DNA of 24,097 nucleotides. It comes from a virus. The notes under the pieces are model-generated. The model saw nothing but the letters and a program-made list of their open reading frames with translations, was not told where the DNA came from and did not search any database. Each line of letters opens with the position of its first letter. The first letter of the stretch is position 1. This document shows positions 6,124-13,119 of this stretch, piece by piece. The translations under genes and the position numbers were made by a program. The stretch spans positions 1 to 24,097 of IMG/VR virus record IMGVR_UViG_3300048694_000499, one strand, 5' to 3'.

Positions 6124-6917
6124 GGTTTACTTTCCTTTTTTCTTTTACCTGTTATGCCTCTACCACGAATCCAACCACTTGGTTGTTGGTTCTCGTAAAC
6201 AAACACAGTTTTTGTTATATCTGAAGGGTCATGATACCAAACTTTTCCTTTTTTAGATATATTCAACCCCTGTATCCAATTTTGTGGTTGTTGTCCTTTA
6301 CAATACATTCCTCGATCATTTGTTTTTGGATCATGATACCATTTATAAATGCCCCTTGTTTTTTTAGGACCAGTTTGTATTCCTTTGTTCCATACTCCGT
6401 GTTTTTCTACATGTCTTTTCATAGAGTTGGATATATTATTTTTGTGTTCCTCTGATATTTTGTAATCACCTTTAAGACCTTTATTCCAAGGTATATTTCC
6501 TTTTTTTACTCCACCGATGCCAGGAGTTTTTATACCTTTTCTTTTACTAGGTTTACCAATTCTCATTATACTCAAACGTTTTTTTGTTTCTTCTGAATGT
6601 TTATTTCCTGTGTTATCATAATGATGCCCAATTGCTTTATTAATATACATTTCATTTTTTATTACATTCAAAGATTTTTGCAATTTAATTTCTTTTTGCT
6701 TTGCTTCTTCTTTGCTATTATGTAACGAAATTATTTTAGTGTTAAACATTTCAGGATTTTGTTTTAATTCTAATAACCATGTTTCCTTGTACTTCTTTGA
6801 TGCTACAGAACCTCTGTATCCCTTTTGAATGTTTTTAACAGTCGTATACCCTATATAAAAAGGAGGTAATTTATTACCTTTATATGTTGTCAAATAAGTG
6901 CAATAATTGCTATTCAT
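6120..6917 (-). CDS. GIY-YIG homing endonuclease with NUMOD3 motifs
   Basis: Selfish DNA endonuclease of the T4 Seg type, expected to cut a related phage genome and copy itself in. Catalytic GIY-YIG domain: YCTYLTTY (5-12) and FYIGYT (20-25), the conserved Arg in YRGS (35), Glu candidates at 70-77 and Asn93. NUMOD3 DNA-binding motifs follow: NTGNKHSEETKKRLS (about 102-116) and IPWNKGLKGDYKISEEH (142-158). The C-terminus has a tandem repeat of WYHDP...QQPxxWIxG (193-217 and 227-251), probably further DNA contacts. It is free-standing between two fibre genes and is not in an intron. There is no good ribosome-binding site at 6917; the start overlaps a 9-codon mini-ORF stop by ATGA. Confidence 0.85.
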   Translation of the reverse strand: MNSNYCTYLTTYKGNKLPPFYIGYTTVKNIQKGYRGSVASKKYKETWLLELKQNPEMFNTKIISLHNSKEEAKQKEIKLQKSLNVIKNEMYINKAIGHHYDNTGNKHSEETKKRLSIMRIGKPSKRKGIKTPGIGGVKKGNIPWNKGLKGDYKISEEHKNNISNSMKRHVEKHGVWNKGIQTGPKKTRGIYKWYHDPKTNDRGMYCKGQQPQNWIQGLNISKKGKVWYHDPSDITKTVFVYENQQPSGWIRGRGITGKRKKESKP

Positions 6918-6943
6918 TGTTTGTTATTCTGTAAAATTGACAT
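6914..6943 (-). other. Nine-codon mini-ORF, possible relic of a fibre gene start
   Basis: On the minus strand ATG at 6943 reads MSILQNNKQ and stops by ATGA overlap with the endonuclease start. A good AAGGG sits 13 bases upstream, just after the stop of the 194-residue gene. MSILQ resembles MSVLQ at the start of the fibre gene on the other side of the endonuclease. A second ATG at 6953 gives MNLDVNFTE in another frame. Either could be translated to couple the endonuclease, or be a scar of its insertion. Confidence 0.35.
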
Positions 6944-6959
6944 CTAAGTTCATTTTCCC

Positions 6960-7544
6960 TTAGTAAGAGTTATTTGGCCATCCAGTATTTAGATCAATCA
7001 TCAACATTTCGTTTAGTGTAGTTGCTGCATCAACATCTATTCTTAGAAGTTCTTCATGAGCAAAGCATTTGGAAATATAATCAGTTCCACCATTAACAAT
7101 ATTGATAACATCATTAGCATTTAGAGTAACGAATTCTGATTGATTGGATTCATCGTTTTTTAGTGCTTTCCATTGTACTGTAAAGTTTGGATTGGCAGAT
7201 GCTTGAATGAATGCCCCAAGATAATTGACTCTTGATTGTTGATCTGTTGAATACTTATGATTATCATAGACAATGCCTTTGGATTCATATGTCCAACGAA
7301 TAGATGCTAGTTGATTCTTATAGTAATCCTGACATTGTGAAAGTGGTTTTTGAGTAACAGAACCATCTGTGTTGATGTAATAGAATCGTTCATCAATTGG
7401 TGGTGGGTCTGGTACTTCTGTAAAACCTACAGCAGTTCTTTGTTGTTGTGTTGCCAGTCTGTACCAATTAGCAGGATACTGAGTACCATTAGAATCTGTG
7501 AATGGTGTATCAATTGCATATGGTTTTCCGTTTAGTAATATCAT
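6960..7544 (-). CDS. Tail-fibre assembly-like protein (DUF4376-type)
   Basis: The 194 residues begin with a compact beta segment (MILLNGKPYAIDTPFTDSNG, ending NWYRLATQQQRTAVGF) found in phage proteins encoded after fibres. FYYINTDGSVTQKPLSQ then leads into a C-terminal alpha-helical domain from about residue 78 (IRWTYESKGIVYDNHKYST, SRVNYLGAF, CFAHEELLRIDV) with the layout of DUF4376. Such proteins are usually annotated as fibre-assembly or fibre-associated. The gene follows the 778-residue receptor-binding candidate with a 9-base gap and AAAGGTAAAA as ribosome-binding site, which fits a dedicated chaperone or cap for that fibre. The family call is from motif recognition only. Confidence 0.65.
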   Translation of the reverse strand: MILLNGKPYAIDTPFTDSNGTQYPANWYRLATQQQRTAVGFTEVPDPPPIDERFYYINTDGSVTQKPLSQCQDYYKNQLASIRWTYESKGIVYDNHKYSTDQQSRVNYLGAFIQASANPNFTVQWKALKNDESNQSEFVTLNANDVINIVNGGTDYISKCFAHEELLRIDVDAATTLNEMLMIDLNTGWPNNSY

Positions 7545-7553
7545 TTTTTACCT

Positions 7554-9890
7554 TTATCTTGCTCTGCTATATTTGAAGGGATTTTCAGAAAATGCTGCAA
7601 AAACATAAGTTGCTGTTGATGTGTTTATACCAGCAGCAGTTGTTCTTACTTTGAAACCGTTAGATAGAATATCAATGTCTTCACCAGACGTATCTTCTAG
7701 TGCATTTGAATTGAATAATATTTTGTTGACAGAAGCATTTATGGTATTTCTAACGGTATCATATACCCACCAATCACCAGTGCTATCTGTTCTTTTTATA
7801 ACAACAAATCTTGGTCTAAACCCACACCAAACAAATGGACCATCTGCTGCTCCATTGCCTGTATAAGAACCAAATCTACTAAATCCTGCTATTTCTGTGA
7901 ATAGATATGCAAGATAAGTATCATTGTTAGTATTTGTAAGAGCGCTGGTTCCAACAGAAAACACAGAAGATGTTGGTGCTGTGTCGTTCCATACAGTATC
8001 CAAGTCTGCTGTTGCTGCTGTTGAATTTAACAACAAATAATCTGTTTCTGGCGCTGCTGTGTTGTTTCTATGATAAACTGCCCAACCTTGGTCTGTACTT
8101 GCTGTTGTTCTTGCTTTGACAATCATAAAATGTGGAACTGCACCTAGAGAATGTGATATTGTTCTTGCTGATCCATTGCCTGTATATGTAACAATATCAA
8201 ATCCTGGTGTTACACCTTTCTTCCATGACCAACCAACATAAGTGTATGTGTTGGTATTATATCCAGTGTCTGTTGCACCATCTATAGTAAATCCATCAGC
8301 ATCAAATGATGTAATACCAGATTCTGTTACTTCATCTCCAGTTGTTTCTGATGACAATGCTTTGGTAGCACCTCTTACTGAATCAACCAGTTTGTGGGTT
8401 TCTGCGTTTGATCTGGATTTAGACCAGACGAGATCAGGTTGAAAACCAACACCTGTTATTGATCTGGTAGAACCTGTACCAGTCCAAGTAACAGCATTCA
8501 TGTACTTAGAACCATTGAGTATTGTTGGGGTTGGTAGATTTTGCGAAGATAATGCTTTGAATCCAGAAGGAGGAGTGTAAGCAAATGCTCTTTGACCAAA
8601 ATTAAATGCCAAATCAGGATAAGTTGTAAAATATGATTGTGCATAAGGAACCCACTCTAAAGTCATATCAATACTACTAAATCTTGGATCAGTTCCTGTT
8701 GCAGGATTTGCTGTTCCTGATGTATTCCACCATGTTCCATTTTTACCAAACCAAAGTTTTCCACTATCTGCATCTATTGCAATCATAACAACATCATTTG
8801 CAGATTTTGGAGAAGACATTCCTGCCCAACTATTAAATACAGCCGGAGTCCAATCGTCAATCCACGCTTGATCATAAGATGCAAATTCAGACCAACTTAT
8901 ACCCATTGTTGTGTCTGTGCCTAGAGTAACAGAACTTCCTAATTGAATTGCTTTTGTAAGACCCAAATATACAAGATAAGGATTGGCAATAACATTTGTC
9001 ACTTCCCAATACCATTTTCCTGATCTTGGTATTGCGATGGTTGATTTTACACCATATACAGAAGCCGTGGAGTTTATTGTAAAATTAAGATTTCCATTTG
9101 ATAATACAGAACTAGCATTCTTATCAATTGAACTTAGTGTTGGAAAATTGTTCGTTGGTGAATCAGTCAAACTATCATTACCCACACCAGCAGTCACAGA
9201 AAAATTATTCAAGGTCCAATCATTAGAACCTGCACCAGAACCAGCAATACCACCAGCATCATCATATCCCAGAGTTGTTGTGGAAGCATTATTGGCAAAT
9301 GACAAATAGAACCCATTGGTACCATATGTTCCTGTATATCTTTTTGGTATCCAGACCCCTGTAGTTGGACTTGTTTCACCAAAAGAAGATGGTGTTAGTG
9401 CTTGACCATCAATGAAGTTGATTTCTGTTAGGTAACCATTAAAATAGTTTGTAGTGTTAGCAGCACCAATTTGATGAGCAATAGCAGTATTAAAAATTGC
9501 TGCTGCTGTTGTGCCTGTTGCAACAGAAGTATTGTTCACATATATCGTTTGAGCATTTCCATTTTGTTGATATACTATATGATACCATGCAGATGGATCA
9601 CGATAAACTGCTGTTGTTGTTGCAGCAGATGTTCCGTTTAATGTTAGATTGATTTGATCAGAGGAATTGAATGTCAAAAATGTTGTTGTAGATGCTCCAA
9701 ACAATCTGTAAGTGCCTGTAATCAATCCTCTTTTGACCCACAAAGAAAGAGTAAAAATTGTTGCACTTGTAGGAGTAGTAAAAGTTCTGTTCAAATAAGC
9801 AGAATCAGCAGAATTAAATCTCAATGACCTAGCAATTTCATACTCTTTTTGACCAAACAGTAATGGTGAAACTTCATTAGGTAAACTCAT
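7554..9890 (-). CDS. LamG-SPRY-DUF7483 tail fibre, candidate receptor-binding protein
   Basis: A 778-residue multidomain virion protein, probably distal in the fibre. Domain order: a concanavalin/LamG-like lectin at about 20-200 (LSLWVKRGL, YRLFGAST, WYHIVYQQNGNAQTIYVNN, YFNGYLTEINFIDGQAL); a linker with the phage motif DSPTNNFPTL (243-252); a SPRY-like domain at about 265-450 (SGKWYWEV, YLVYLGL, DADSGKLWFGKNGTWW, LAFNFGQRAF); then three DUF7483-like repeats from about 465 (TGVGFQPDLVWSKSRS, GAVPHFMIVKART, GFRPRFVVIKRTD). The combination of two carbohydrate- or protein-binding folds argues for host attachment. It is followed by the DUF4376-type gene. The ribosome-binding site is AGGATAAT, partly in the upstream gene's last codons. 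Confidence 0.82.
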   Translation of the reverse strand: MSLPNEVSPLLFGQKEYEIARSLRFNSADSAYLNRTFTTPTSATIFTLSLWVKRGLITGTYRLFGASTTTFLTFNSSDQINLTLNGTSAATTTAVYRDPSAWYHIVYQQNGNAQTIYVNNTSVATGTTAAAIFNTAIAHQIGAANTTNYFNGYLTEINFIDGQALTPSSFGETSPTTGVWIPKRYTGTYGTNGFYLSFANNASTTTLGYDDAGGIAGSGAGSNDWTLNNFSVTAGVGNDSLTDSPTNNFPTLSSIDKNASSVLSNGNLNFTINSTASVYGVKSTIAIPRSGKWYWEVTNVIANPYLVYLGLTKAIQLGSSVTLGTDTTMGISWSEFASYDQAWIDDWTPAVFNSWAGMSSPKSANDVVMIAIDADSGKLWFGKNGTWWNTSGTANPATGTDPRFSSIDMTLEWVPYAQSYFTTYPDLAFNFGQRAFAYTPPSGFKALSSQNLPTPTILNGSKYMNAVTWTGTGSTRSITGVGFQPDLVWSKSRSNAETHKLVDSVRGATKALSSETTGDEVTESGITSFDADGFTIDGATDTGYNTNTYTYVGWSWKKGVTPGFDIVTYTGNGSARTISHSLGAVPHFMIVKARTTASTDQGWAVYHRNNTAAPETDYLLLNSTAATADLDTVWNDTAPTSSVFSVGTSALTNTNNDTYLAYLFTEIAGFSRFGSYTGNGAADGPFVWCGFRPRFVVIKRTDSTGDWWVYDTVRNTINASVNKILFNSNALEDTSGEDIDILSNGFKVRTTAAGINTSTATYVFAAFSENPFKYSRAR

Positions 9891-9896
9891 ATTATA

Positions 9897-10589
9897 TTAT
9901 CCTACGTTTAGAATTGCTTGTGCTGTAATTGATGTTGAACTTCTAACTGAATAAACAATAGCATCAACAGCAGATGCAGTAGATGTCAAAGATGGTGCAG
10001 TATTACCTGGAAACTTCCAGAACGACCCATAAGATAATGTTTGACCACCAGTTGAATTTTGTGATACCCAAATAACACCAGACTGACCAACTACCAGATT
10101 GGTTGGATTATCCAAGTTTCTGGCACCATTTAGTGTCAAAGTGAAATTGTTGAATGTTGCTAGATCAACAGCAACATTAGCACCATCTGATAAAGTACCT
10201 ACAGCACCAGCAGCAGAACCATTGACATATAATTCAACTGTTGGAGTAGAGTTACCACCAAGACCAACGTTACCGTTTGCTGCAAAAGTTATACCAACAG
10301 ACGAGTTACCTATGCGAAGGGTACTTGAAGTAATTGCAACGTTGACAGTAGAATTACCAATTGATAAAGCAGAAGAATTAACTACAGCATTGACAGTAGA
10401 ATTACCAACAGATATTGCTGAAGTATTAACAACAACATTTGCCCCAACAGAAAATGTAGTGGTGTTGTTATATGAAATCGTTCCACCTGTACCAACAACA
10501 ATAGCAGGTCCAGAAGTGTTTCCAGTAGTTAATGTTAGGTCTGTGGTTCCATTTGCTGTAGAAATAGTTGTGACTGATAACGTGCTCAT
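9897..10589 (-). CDS. Repeat-containing tail-fibre-like protein (230 aa)
   Basis: Ser/Thr/Asn/Val-rich fibre. Residues 48-100 are a 16-residue tandem repeat (VGNSTVNAVVNSSALS, IGNSTVNVAITSSTLR, IGNSSVGITF). NGNVGLGGNSTPTVELYVNG then resembles the linker found in phage fibres before attachment or chaperone-type domains. The C-terminal half (TLSDGANV, NGARNLDNPTNL, FWKFPGNTAPSLTSTASA) is homologous to that of the fibre at 5632-6123. A perfect AAAGGA ribosome-binding site precedes the ATG. The gene lies 11 bases after the previous one, so the unit started by the promoter at 11088-11095 runs through it. Confidence 0.75.
   Translation of the reverse strand: MSTLSVTTISTANGTTDLTLTTGNTSGPAIVVGTGGTISYNNTTTFSVGANVVVNTSAISVGNSTVNAVVNSSALSIGNSTVNVAITSSTLRIGNSSVGITFAANGNVGLGGNSTPTVELYVNGSAAGAVGTLSDGANVAVDLATFNNFTLTLNGARNLDNPTNLVVGQSGVIWVSQNSTGGQTLSYGSFWKFPGNTAPSLTSTASAVDAIVYSVRSSTSITAQAILNVG
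10290..10448 (-). repeat. 16-residue (48-base) tandem repeat in fibre gene
   Basis: Successive units begin at residues 61, 77 and 93 with [VI]GNS[TS]V, preceded by a degenerate unit at 48. The period is 16 residues with pattern [VIL]-G-N-S-[ST]-V-N-x3-[NT]-S-[ST]-x-[LI]-x. The same unit recurs in other fibre genes of this window. Confidence 0.7.
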
Positions 10590-10600
10590 CTATAATTCCT

Positions 10601-11053
10601 TTATACGATAGAAACTCTGGCACCAGCATCAACTGCTAACGTGATACCATTAGCAATTGTGATAGGACCTGTTGCAGATGCATTCTCACCAGCAGTAAAA
10701 GTGACATTTGCTGACAGAGTATTTGCGTTGATTCTGAATATATTGTTTGCTGCATCAGCAGTGCCAATTGTTCCTTTATTACCTTTGTAATAACCTATAC
10801 CAGCAATAGGACCCCACGAACCGTTGGCAAATCCTTCAAAGGTGGCAACTTCAGTGTTATAACGTATGAAACCATTGGCACCAGATGGTCTTTGACCTGT
10901 GTTACCAACTGGTATAACCAGAGCATCTGTTGCGTTGATGTGCAAGGAAACTGATGGAGTGGATGTACCAATACCAACTTTGGTGGCATTGGTTACTAGA
11001 ATAGACCCGTTGACTACTAGACCGTGACGAACGGCAAAATTCTTATCTGCCAA
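10601..11053 (-). CDS. Tail-fibre-like virion protein with TTG start (150 aa)
   Basis: Begins FAVRHGLVVNGS, then VGIGTSTPSVSLHINATDAL and IPVGNTGQRPSGANGFIRYN with FANGSWGPIAG, a segment common in fibres of T4-like marine phages. The C-terminus GPITIANGITLAVDAGARVSIV parallels GPITVTTGTTL...SGARFVVI in the fibre at 12459-13082. No methionine codon exists in the product beyond the start. An in-frame TGA lies two codons upstream, so TTG at 11053 must be used, with AAGGGAGA upstream. An overlapping out-of-frame ATG only gives five codons. It is the first gene after the late promoter at 11088-11095 and its preceding terminator-like hairpin. Confidence 0.75.
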   Translation of the reverse strand: MADKNFAVRHGLVVNGSILVTNATKVGIGTSTPSVSLHINATDALVIPVGNTGQRPSGANGFIRYNTEVATFEGFANGSWGPIAGIGYYKGNKGTIGTADAANNIFRINANTLSANVTFTAGENASATGPITIANGITLAVDAGARVSIV

Positions 11054-11087
11054 AGTTCATTCTCCCTTTTAGCATTGTTGTTTTTAG

Positions 11088-11095
11088 TATTTATA
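11088..11095 (-). promoter_or_regulatory. T4-type late promoter TATAAATA
   Basis: Perfect TATAAATA (11095-11088) in the 95-base gap upstream of the fibre gene that starts at 11053, directly downstream of a hairpin at 11103-11135. It probably starts the transcript covering the 10601-11053 fibre and those beyond it. Confidence 0.75.
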
Positions 11096-11102
11096 TAATA
11101 AA

Positions 11103-11135
11103 AAAATACCAGACACAAAAAGTATCTGGTATTTT
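11103..11135. terminator. Bidirectional-looking hairpin terminator
   Basis: An 11-bp perfect inverted repeat, AAAATACCAGA / TCTGGTATTTT, with an 11-base loop. On the minus strand it follows the stop of the 209-residue gene by 14 bases and is trailed by T-rich sequence. The plus strand also has a long T run after it. It separates that gene's transcript from the late promoter just beyond. Confidence 0.8.
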
Positions 11136-11148
11136 GATTTTTTTTTTA

Positions 11149-11778
11149 TTAGAGAGGAACTTCTTCGTACTGGAATGAAGCAAGCATAGATGAAGCACCA
11201 GATGCTGTTGAAGTGTAGGATGCAACCCAAGCACCAGGAGGAAGAATCAATCCCCCTTCCATATCAAAATATGAATAAACAGCAGGAGTTGTAGTAATAG
11301 CACCCGTTAAACCAGCACCAAAGATTTGTTGCAATACTGGTCCTGATGTAGTGGCAGCAGAATATGTTAGAGCAGTACCAACACCAGCACCAACAAAGTT
11401 AGGCCTCACAACGGTATTTGTTGTAGTTAGACCAGAGAGTAATGCTGCTGATTGGTTTCCAACCTGAAGACCAATTGCTGATGCAGCAGCAAATGCTACT
11501 AGAAATGCATAACCAACCTTATTAACTACTATATTGACCTGTGAGTTGTTTGGATTTAGTAGCAAAAGACCAGTAAATGTGGTTGAAAGTGCTGCTGAAG
11601 TGGTAGTACCAGAAGTCAAAGTAGCAGTATACATATTACGACGATATGCTGTTTCATAATATCTACCATGTAGTTCTGAAACAATCATATCACCAAGTTG
11701 TCCTTGACGAACTGCTGGAGTAGAACCAGAAGCAATAGATGTTGTAGTAGGTTGTCCAACCTGTCCTTGAATAATCAT
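11149..11778 (-). CDS. Phage virion protein of unknown function (209 aa)
   Basis: Ala/Thr/Ser/Gly-rich beta protein. N-terminal IIQGQVGQPTTTSI and LGDMIVSELHGRYYETAYRR lead into TFTGLLLLNPNNSQVNIVVNKVG and a C-terminal segment with YSYFDMEGGLILPPGAW. The combination GRYYE..YR / TGLLLLNP / ILPPG.W recurs in structural proteins of many marine phages and is reminiscent of small jelly-roll decoration or fibre-tip proteins, but I cannot assign a role. The start has AGAGGTAAAA upstream. A TATAAATA element lies 42 bases upstream inside the preceding gene, and a hairpin terminator follows, so it may be transcribed alone and strongly. Confidence 0.65.
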   Translation of the reverse strand: MIIQGQVGQPTTTSIASGSTPAVRQGQLGDMIVSELHGRYYETAYRRNMYTATLTSGTTTSAALSTTFTGLLLLNPNNSQVNIVVNKVGYAFLVAFAAASAIGLQVGNQSAALLSGLTTTNTVVRPNFVGAGVGTALTYSAATTSGPVLQQIFGAGLTGAITTTPAVYSYFDMEGGLILPPGAWVASYTSTASGASSMLASFQYEEVPL

Positions 11779-11787
11779 TTTTACCTC

Positions 11788-12246
11788 TTATTGTGAAGTT
11801 GTTATTGTGTTTAATGGATTATTTATATCATCACGCAGTTGTTGTAGTTCTTCTGTTCTTATTGACACCGTTCTACTAAAACCTTCAGTCATAATATAAT
11901 TTTGTAATTTCAATTCTACAAGAATCTGATTTAGAGTTTCTTGCATCATCTGCAACTGTCCACCAAATTCTTCTGGTGTGTTGGATTCAAATCCAGGTTG
12001 TGCTTCATAATAAACATTTAAAATATCAGAGGAACTGTGTGATGTTGTGTTAAATGATAAGGTTACCAGAGACCCTACAACAGAAGATATTCCATAATCA
12101 GCAATTCCTGGAATATATATTGGAGTATTTCTGGTTACATTAATAACAGCATATACTTTTGTTAAAGAGAACCCAGGAAATAAACTGAAATCTAATGTTT
12201 TACTTATAGGGTCAAAAGAAGGTTTGAATTGTATTAGTGTTTTCAT
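11788..12246 (-). CDS. Uncharacterised virion-cluster protein (152 aa)
   Basis: Not recognised as a named family. The N-terminal ~85 residues are beta-rich (IQFKPSFDPISKTLDFSLFP, KVYAVINVTRNTPIYIPG, VTLSFNTTSHSSSDILNVYY). The C-terminal part (about 95-152) is a helical, heptad-like stretch (MMQETLNQILVELKLQN, ELQQLRDDINNP). A globular head with a coiled stalk would suit a small trimeric virion spike, which is inference. It lies among fibre genes with gaps of 9 bases either side and uses a TAGGAT ribosome-binding site formed by the previous stop. Confidence 0.55.
   Translation of the reverse strand: MKTLIQFKPSFDPISKTLDFSLFPGFSLTKVYAVINVTRNTPIYIPGIADYGISSVVGSLVTLSFNTTSHSSSDILNVYYEAQPGFESNTPEEFGGQLQMMQETLNQILVELKLQNYIMTEGFSRTVSIRTEELQQLRDDINNPLNTITTSQ
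11820..11827 (-). promoter_or_regulatory. Late-promoter consensus inside a gene
   Basis: TATAAATA (11827-11820) lies in the last codons of the 152-residue gene, 42 bases upstream of the 209-residue gene start at 11778. Spacing matches the other late promoters here. Because the codons read Asp-Ile-Asn-Asn, chance is possible. Confidence 0.5.
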
Positions 12247-12255
12247 ATTTTGATC

Positions 12256-12459
12256 CTATGTTGCCAAAGAATAAATTTGTATAAGTGCTTTTATGTCTAC
12301 TGTAACATTATTACCAGTCCTGACAGAAAACGATGTAGAGTTAACAGCAATTACTTGTGTATTATCAACATTAAACGAAAATGTATTGCTCGTGCCTCCA
12401 ACAATACCCGTTTGTTTGTCTGATGAAAAAAATACGTTTGCTACTACTATTTCTGACAT
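12256..12459 (-). CDS. 67-residue fibre-module protein, paralogue of a fibre N-terminus
   Basis: The product VANVFFSSDKQTGIVGGTSN / TFSFNVDNTQVIAVNSTSFSV aligns over its length with the first 48 residues of the 163-residue fibre at 5632-6123 (SNIHFES...LGSSNTFSF...ATVNSTALSV). It ends with a short IKALIQIYSLAT tail and lacks the C-terminal domain. It may therefore be a free adaptor module or a truncated fibre. The start overlaps the preceding stop (TAATG), with GGTGAT as ribosome-binding site, so it is translated in a chain with its neighbours. Confidence 0.65.
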   Translation of the reverse strand: MSEIVVANVFFSSDKQTGIVGGTSNTFSFNVDNTQVIAVNSTSFSVRTGNNVTVDIKALIQIYSLAT

Positions 12460-13082
12460 TAAATCACCACAAACCTTGCTCCAGAGTTTATTGTTAGGGT
12501 AGTACCAGTTGTTACTGTTATTGGTCCTACCATTGATGCTGAATAGTTGTTGGGAACAGTATAATTACTACTTATTGTTTGATAGTTGTGATACATTATT
12601 CCTGGTAACACTGTAGACCCATTTGCTGTCGTATTGACAGTTGAGTTTCCTACCGAAAGTGTGTTGGAAGTTTTATTGAATGTTAAACCAGCAGTTGCGT
12701 TGGCAGTGCTTGAATCATTAAACTGAATTTGAGTATTAGAACCTGCTATAGACCCAGCAGAAGGACTTGCCCAATAGATTCCACTGCCATTAGAAGACAA
12801 TACTTGAGTGGAAGACCCGACTTCTCCATTAGCAATAATAGATTTAACAGTTATAGATGATGAATTAACAACTGTGTTAACAGAAGAATTGCCAACAGTT
12901 AAATCAGAAAAAACTGATAGTGATGTTAGATTACTACCAGTTTCAAATATGTTTGAACCATCAGATGAATATAACTTACGGTCTGTAAGATTGATTGCAA
13001 GTTCACCAATACTTAACGTAGATGTGTTTGGTGACTTACCTGCGACAGACGAACGTCGGAGTTTGAAAACTGTATTTGCCAA
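12459..13082 (-). CDS. Tail-fibre-like protein with phage 'KLRRSS' N-terminal module, TTG start (207 aa)
   Basis: The N-terminus FKLRRSSVAGKSPNTSTL, IGELAINLTDRKLYSSDGS is a widespread virion-attachment module of phage fibres. GNSSVNTVVNSSSITV and VGNSTVNTTANGSTVL are copies of the 16-residue repeat seen in neighbouring fibres. GSNTQIQFNDSSTANATAGLTFNKTSNTL matches NTYVQFNDSGVANG...FTFDKDTQTL in the 556-residue fibre. The C-terminus GPITVTTGTTLTINSGARFVVI is shared with the 150-residue fibre. Initiation is at TTG (13082), with AGAGGA six bases upstream; an in-frame TGA six codons before excludes an earlier start. Confidence 0.75.
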   Translation of the reverse strand: MANTVFKLRRSSVAGKSPNTSTLSIGELAINLTDRKLYSSDGSNIFETGSNLTSLSVFSDLTVGNSSVNTVVNSSSITVKSIIANGEVGSSTQVLSSNGSGIYWASPSAGSIAGSNTQIQFNDSSTANATAGLTFNKTSNTLSVGNSTVNTTANGSTVLPGIMYHNYQTISSNYTVPNNYSASMVGPITVTTGTTLTINSGARFVVI

Positions 13083-13100
13083 TTTTGGTCCTCTTGTACA

Positions 13101-13114
13101 TCAGTATATACTGA
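13101..13114. repeat. Perfect 14-base palindrome TCAGTATATACTGA
   Basis: The palindrome lies in the 37-base gap between the coiled-coil gene stop and the TTG start of the 207-residue fibre, ending about 19 bases upstream of that start. It could be a weak RNA hairpin or a protein-binding site. No late-promoter motif lies in this gap. Confidence 0.4.
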
Positions 13115-13119
13115 CTTAA

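Noticed and set aside
6340-6351. Palindrome CATTTATAAATG as a late promoter in the endonuclease gene
   Set aside because: The octamer TATAAATG departs from the late consensus at its last base, lies deep in coding sequence and is over 200 bases from the next start.
10099-10611. Long plus-strand open frame antisense to the 230-residue fibre
   Set aside because: It reads through the repeat region in the antisense frame, has no ribosome-binding site and no recognisable protein features. Low-complexity Thr/Asn/Ser codons on the minus strand leave the opposite strand free of stops.
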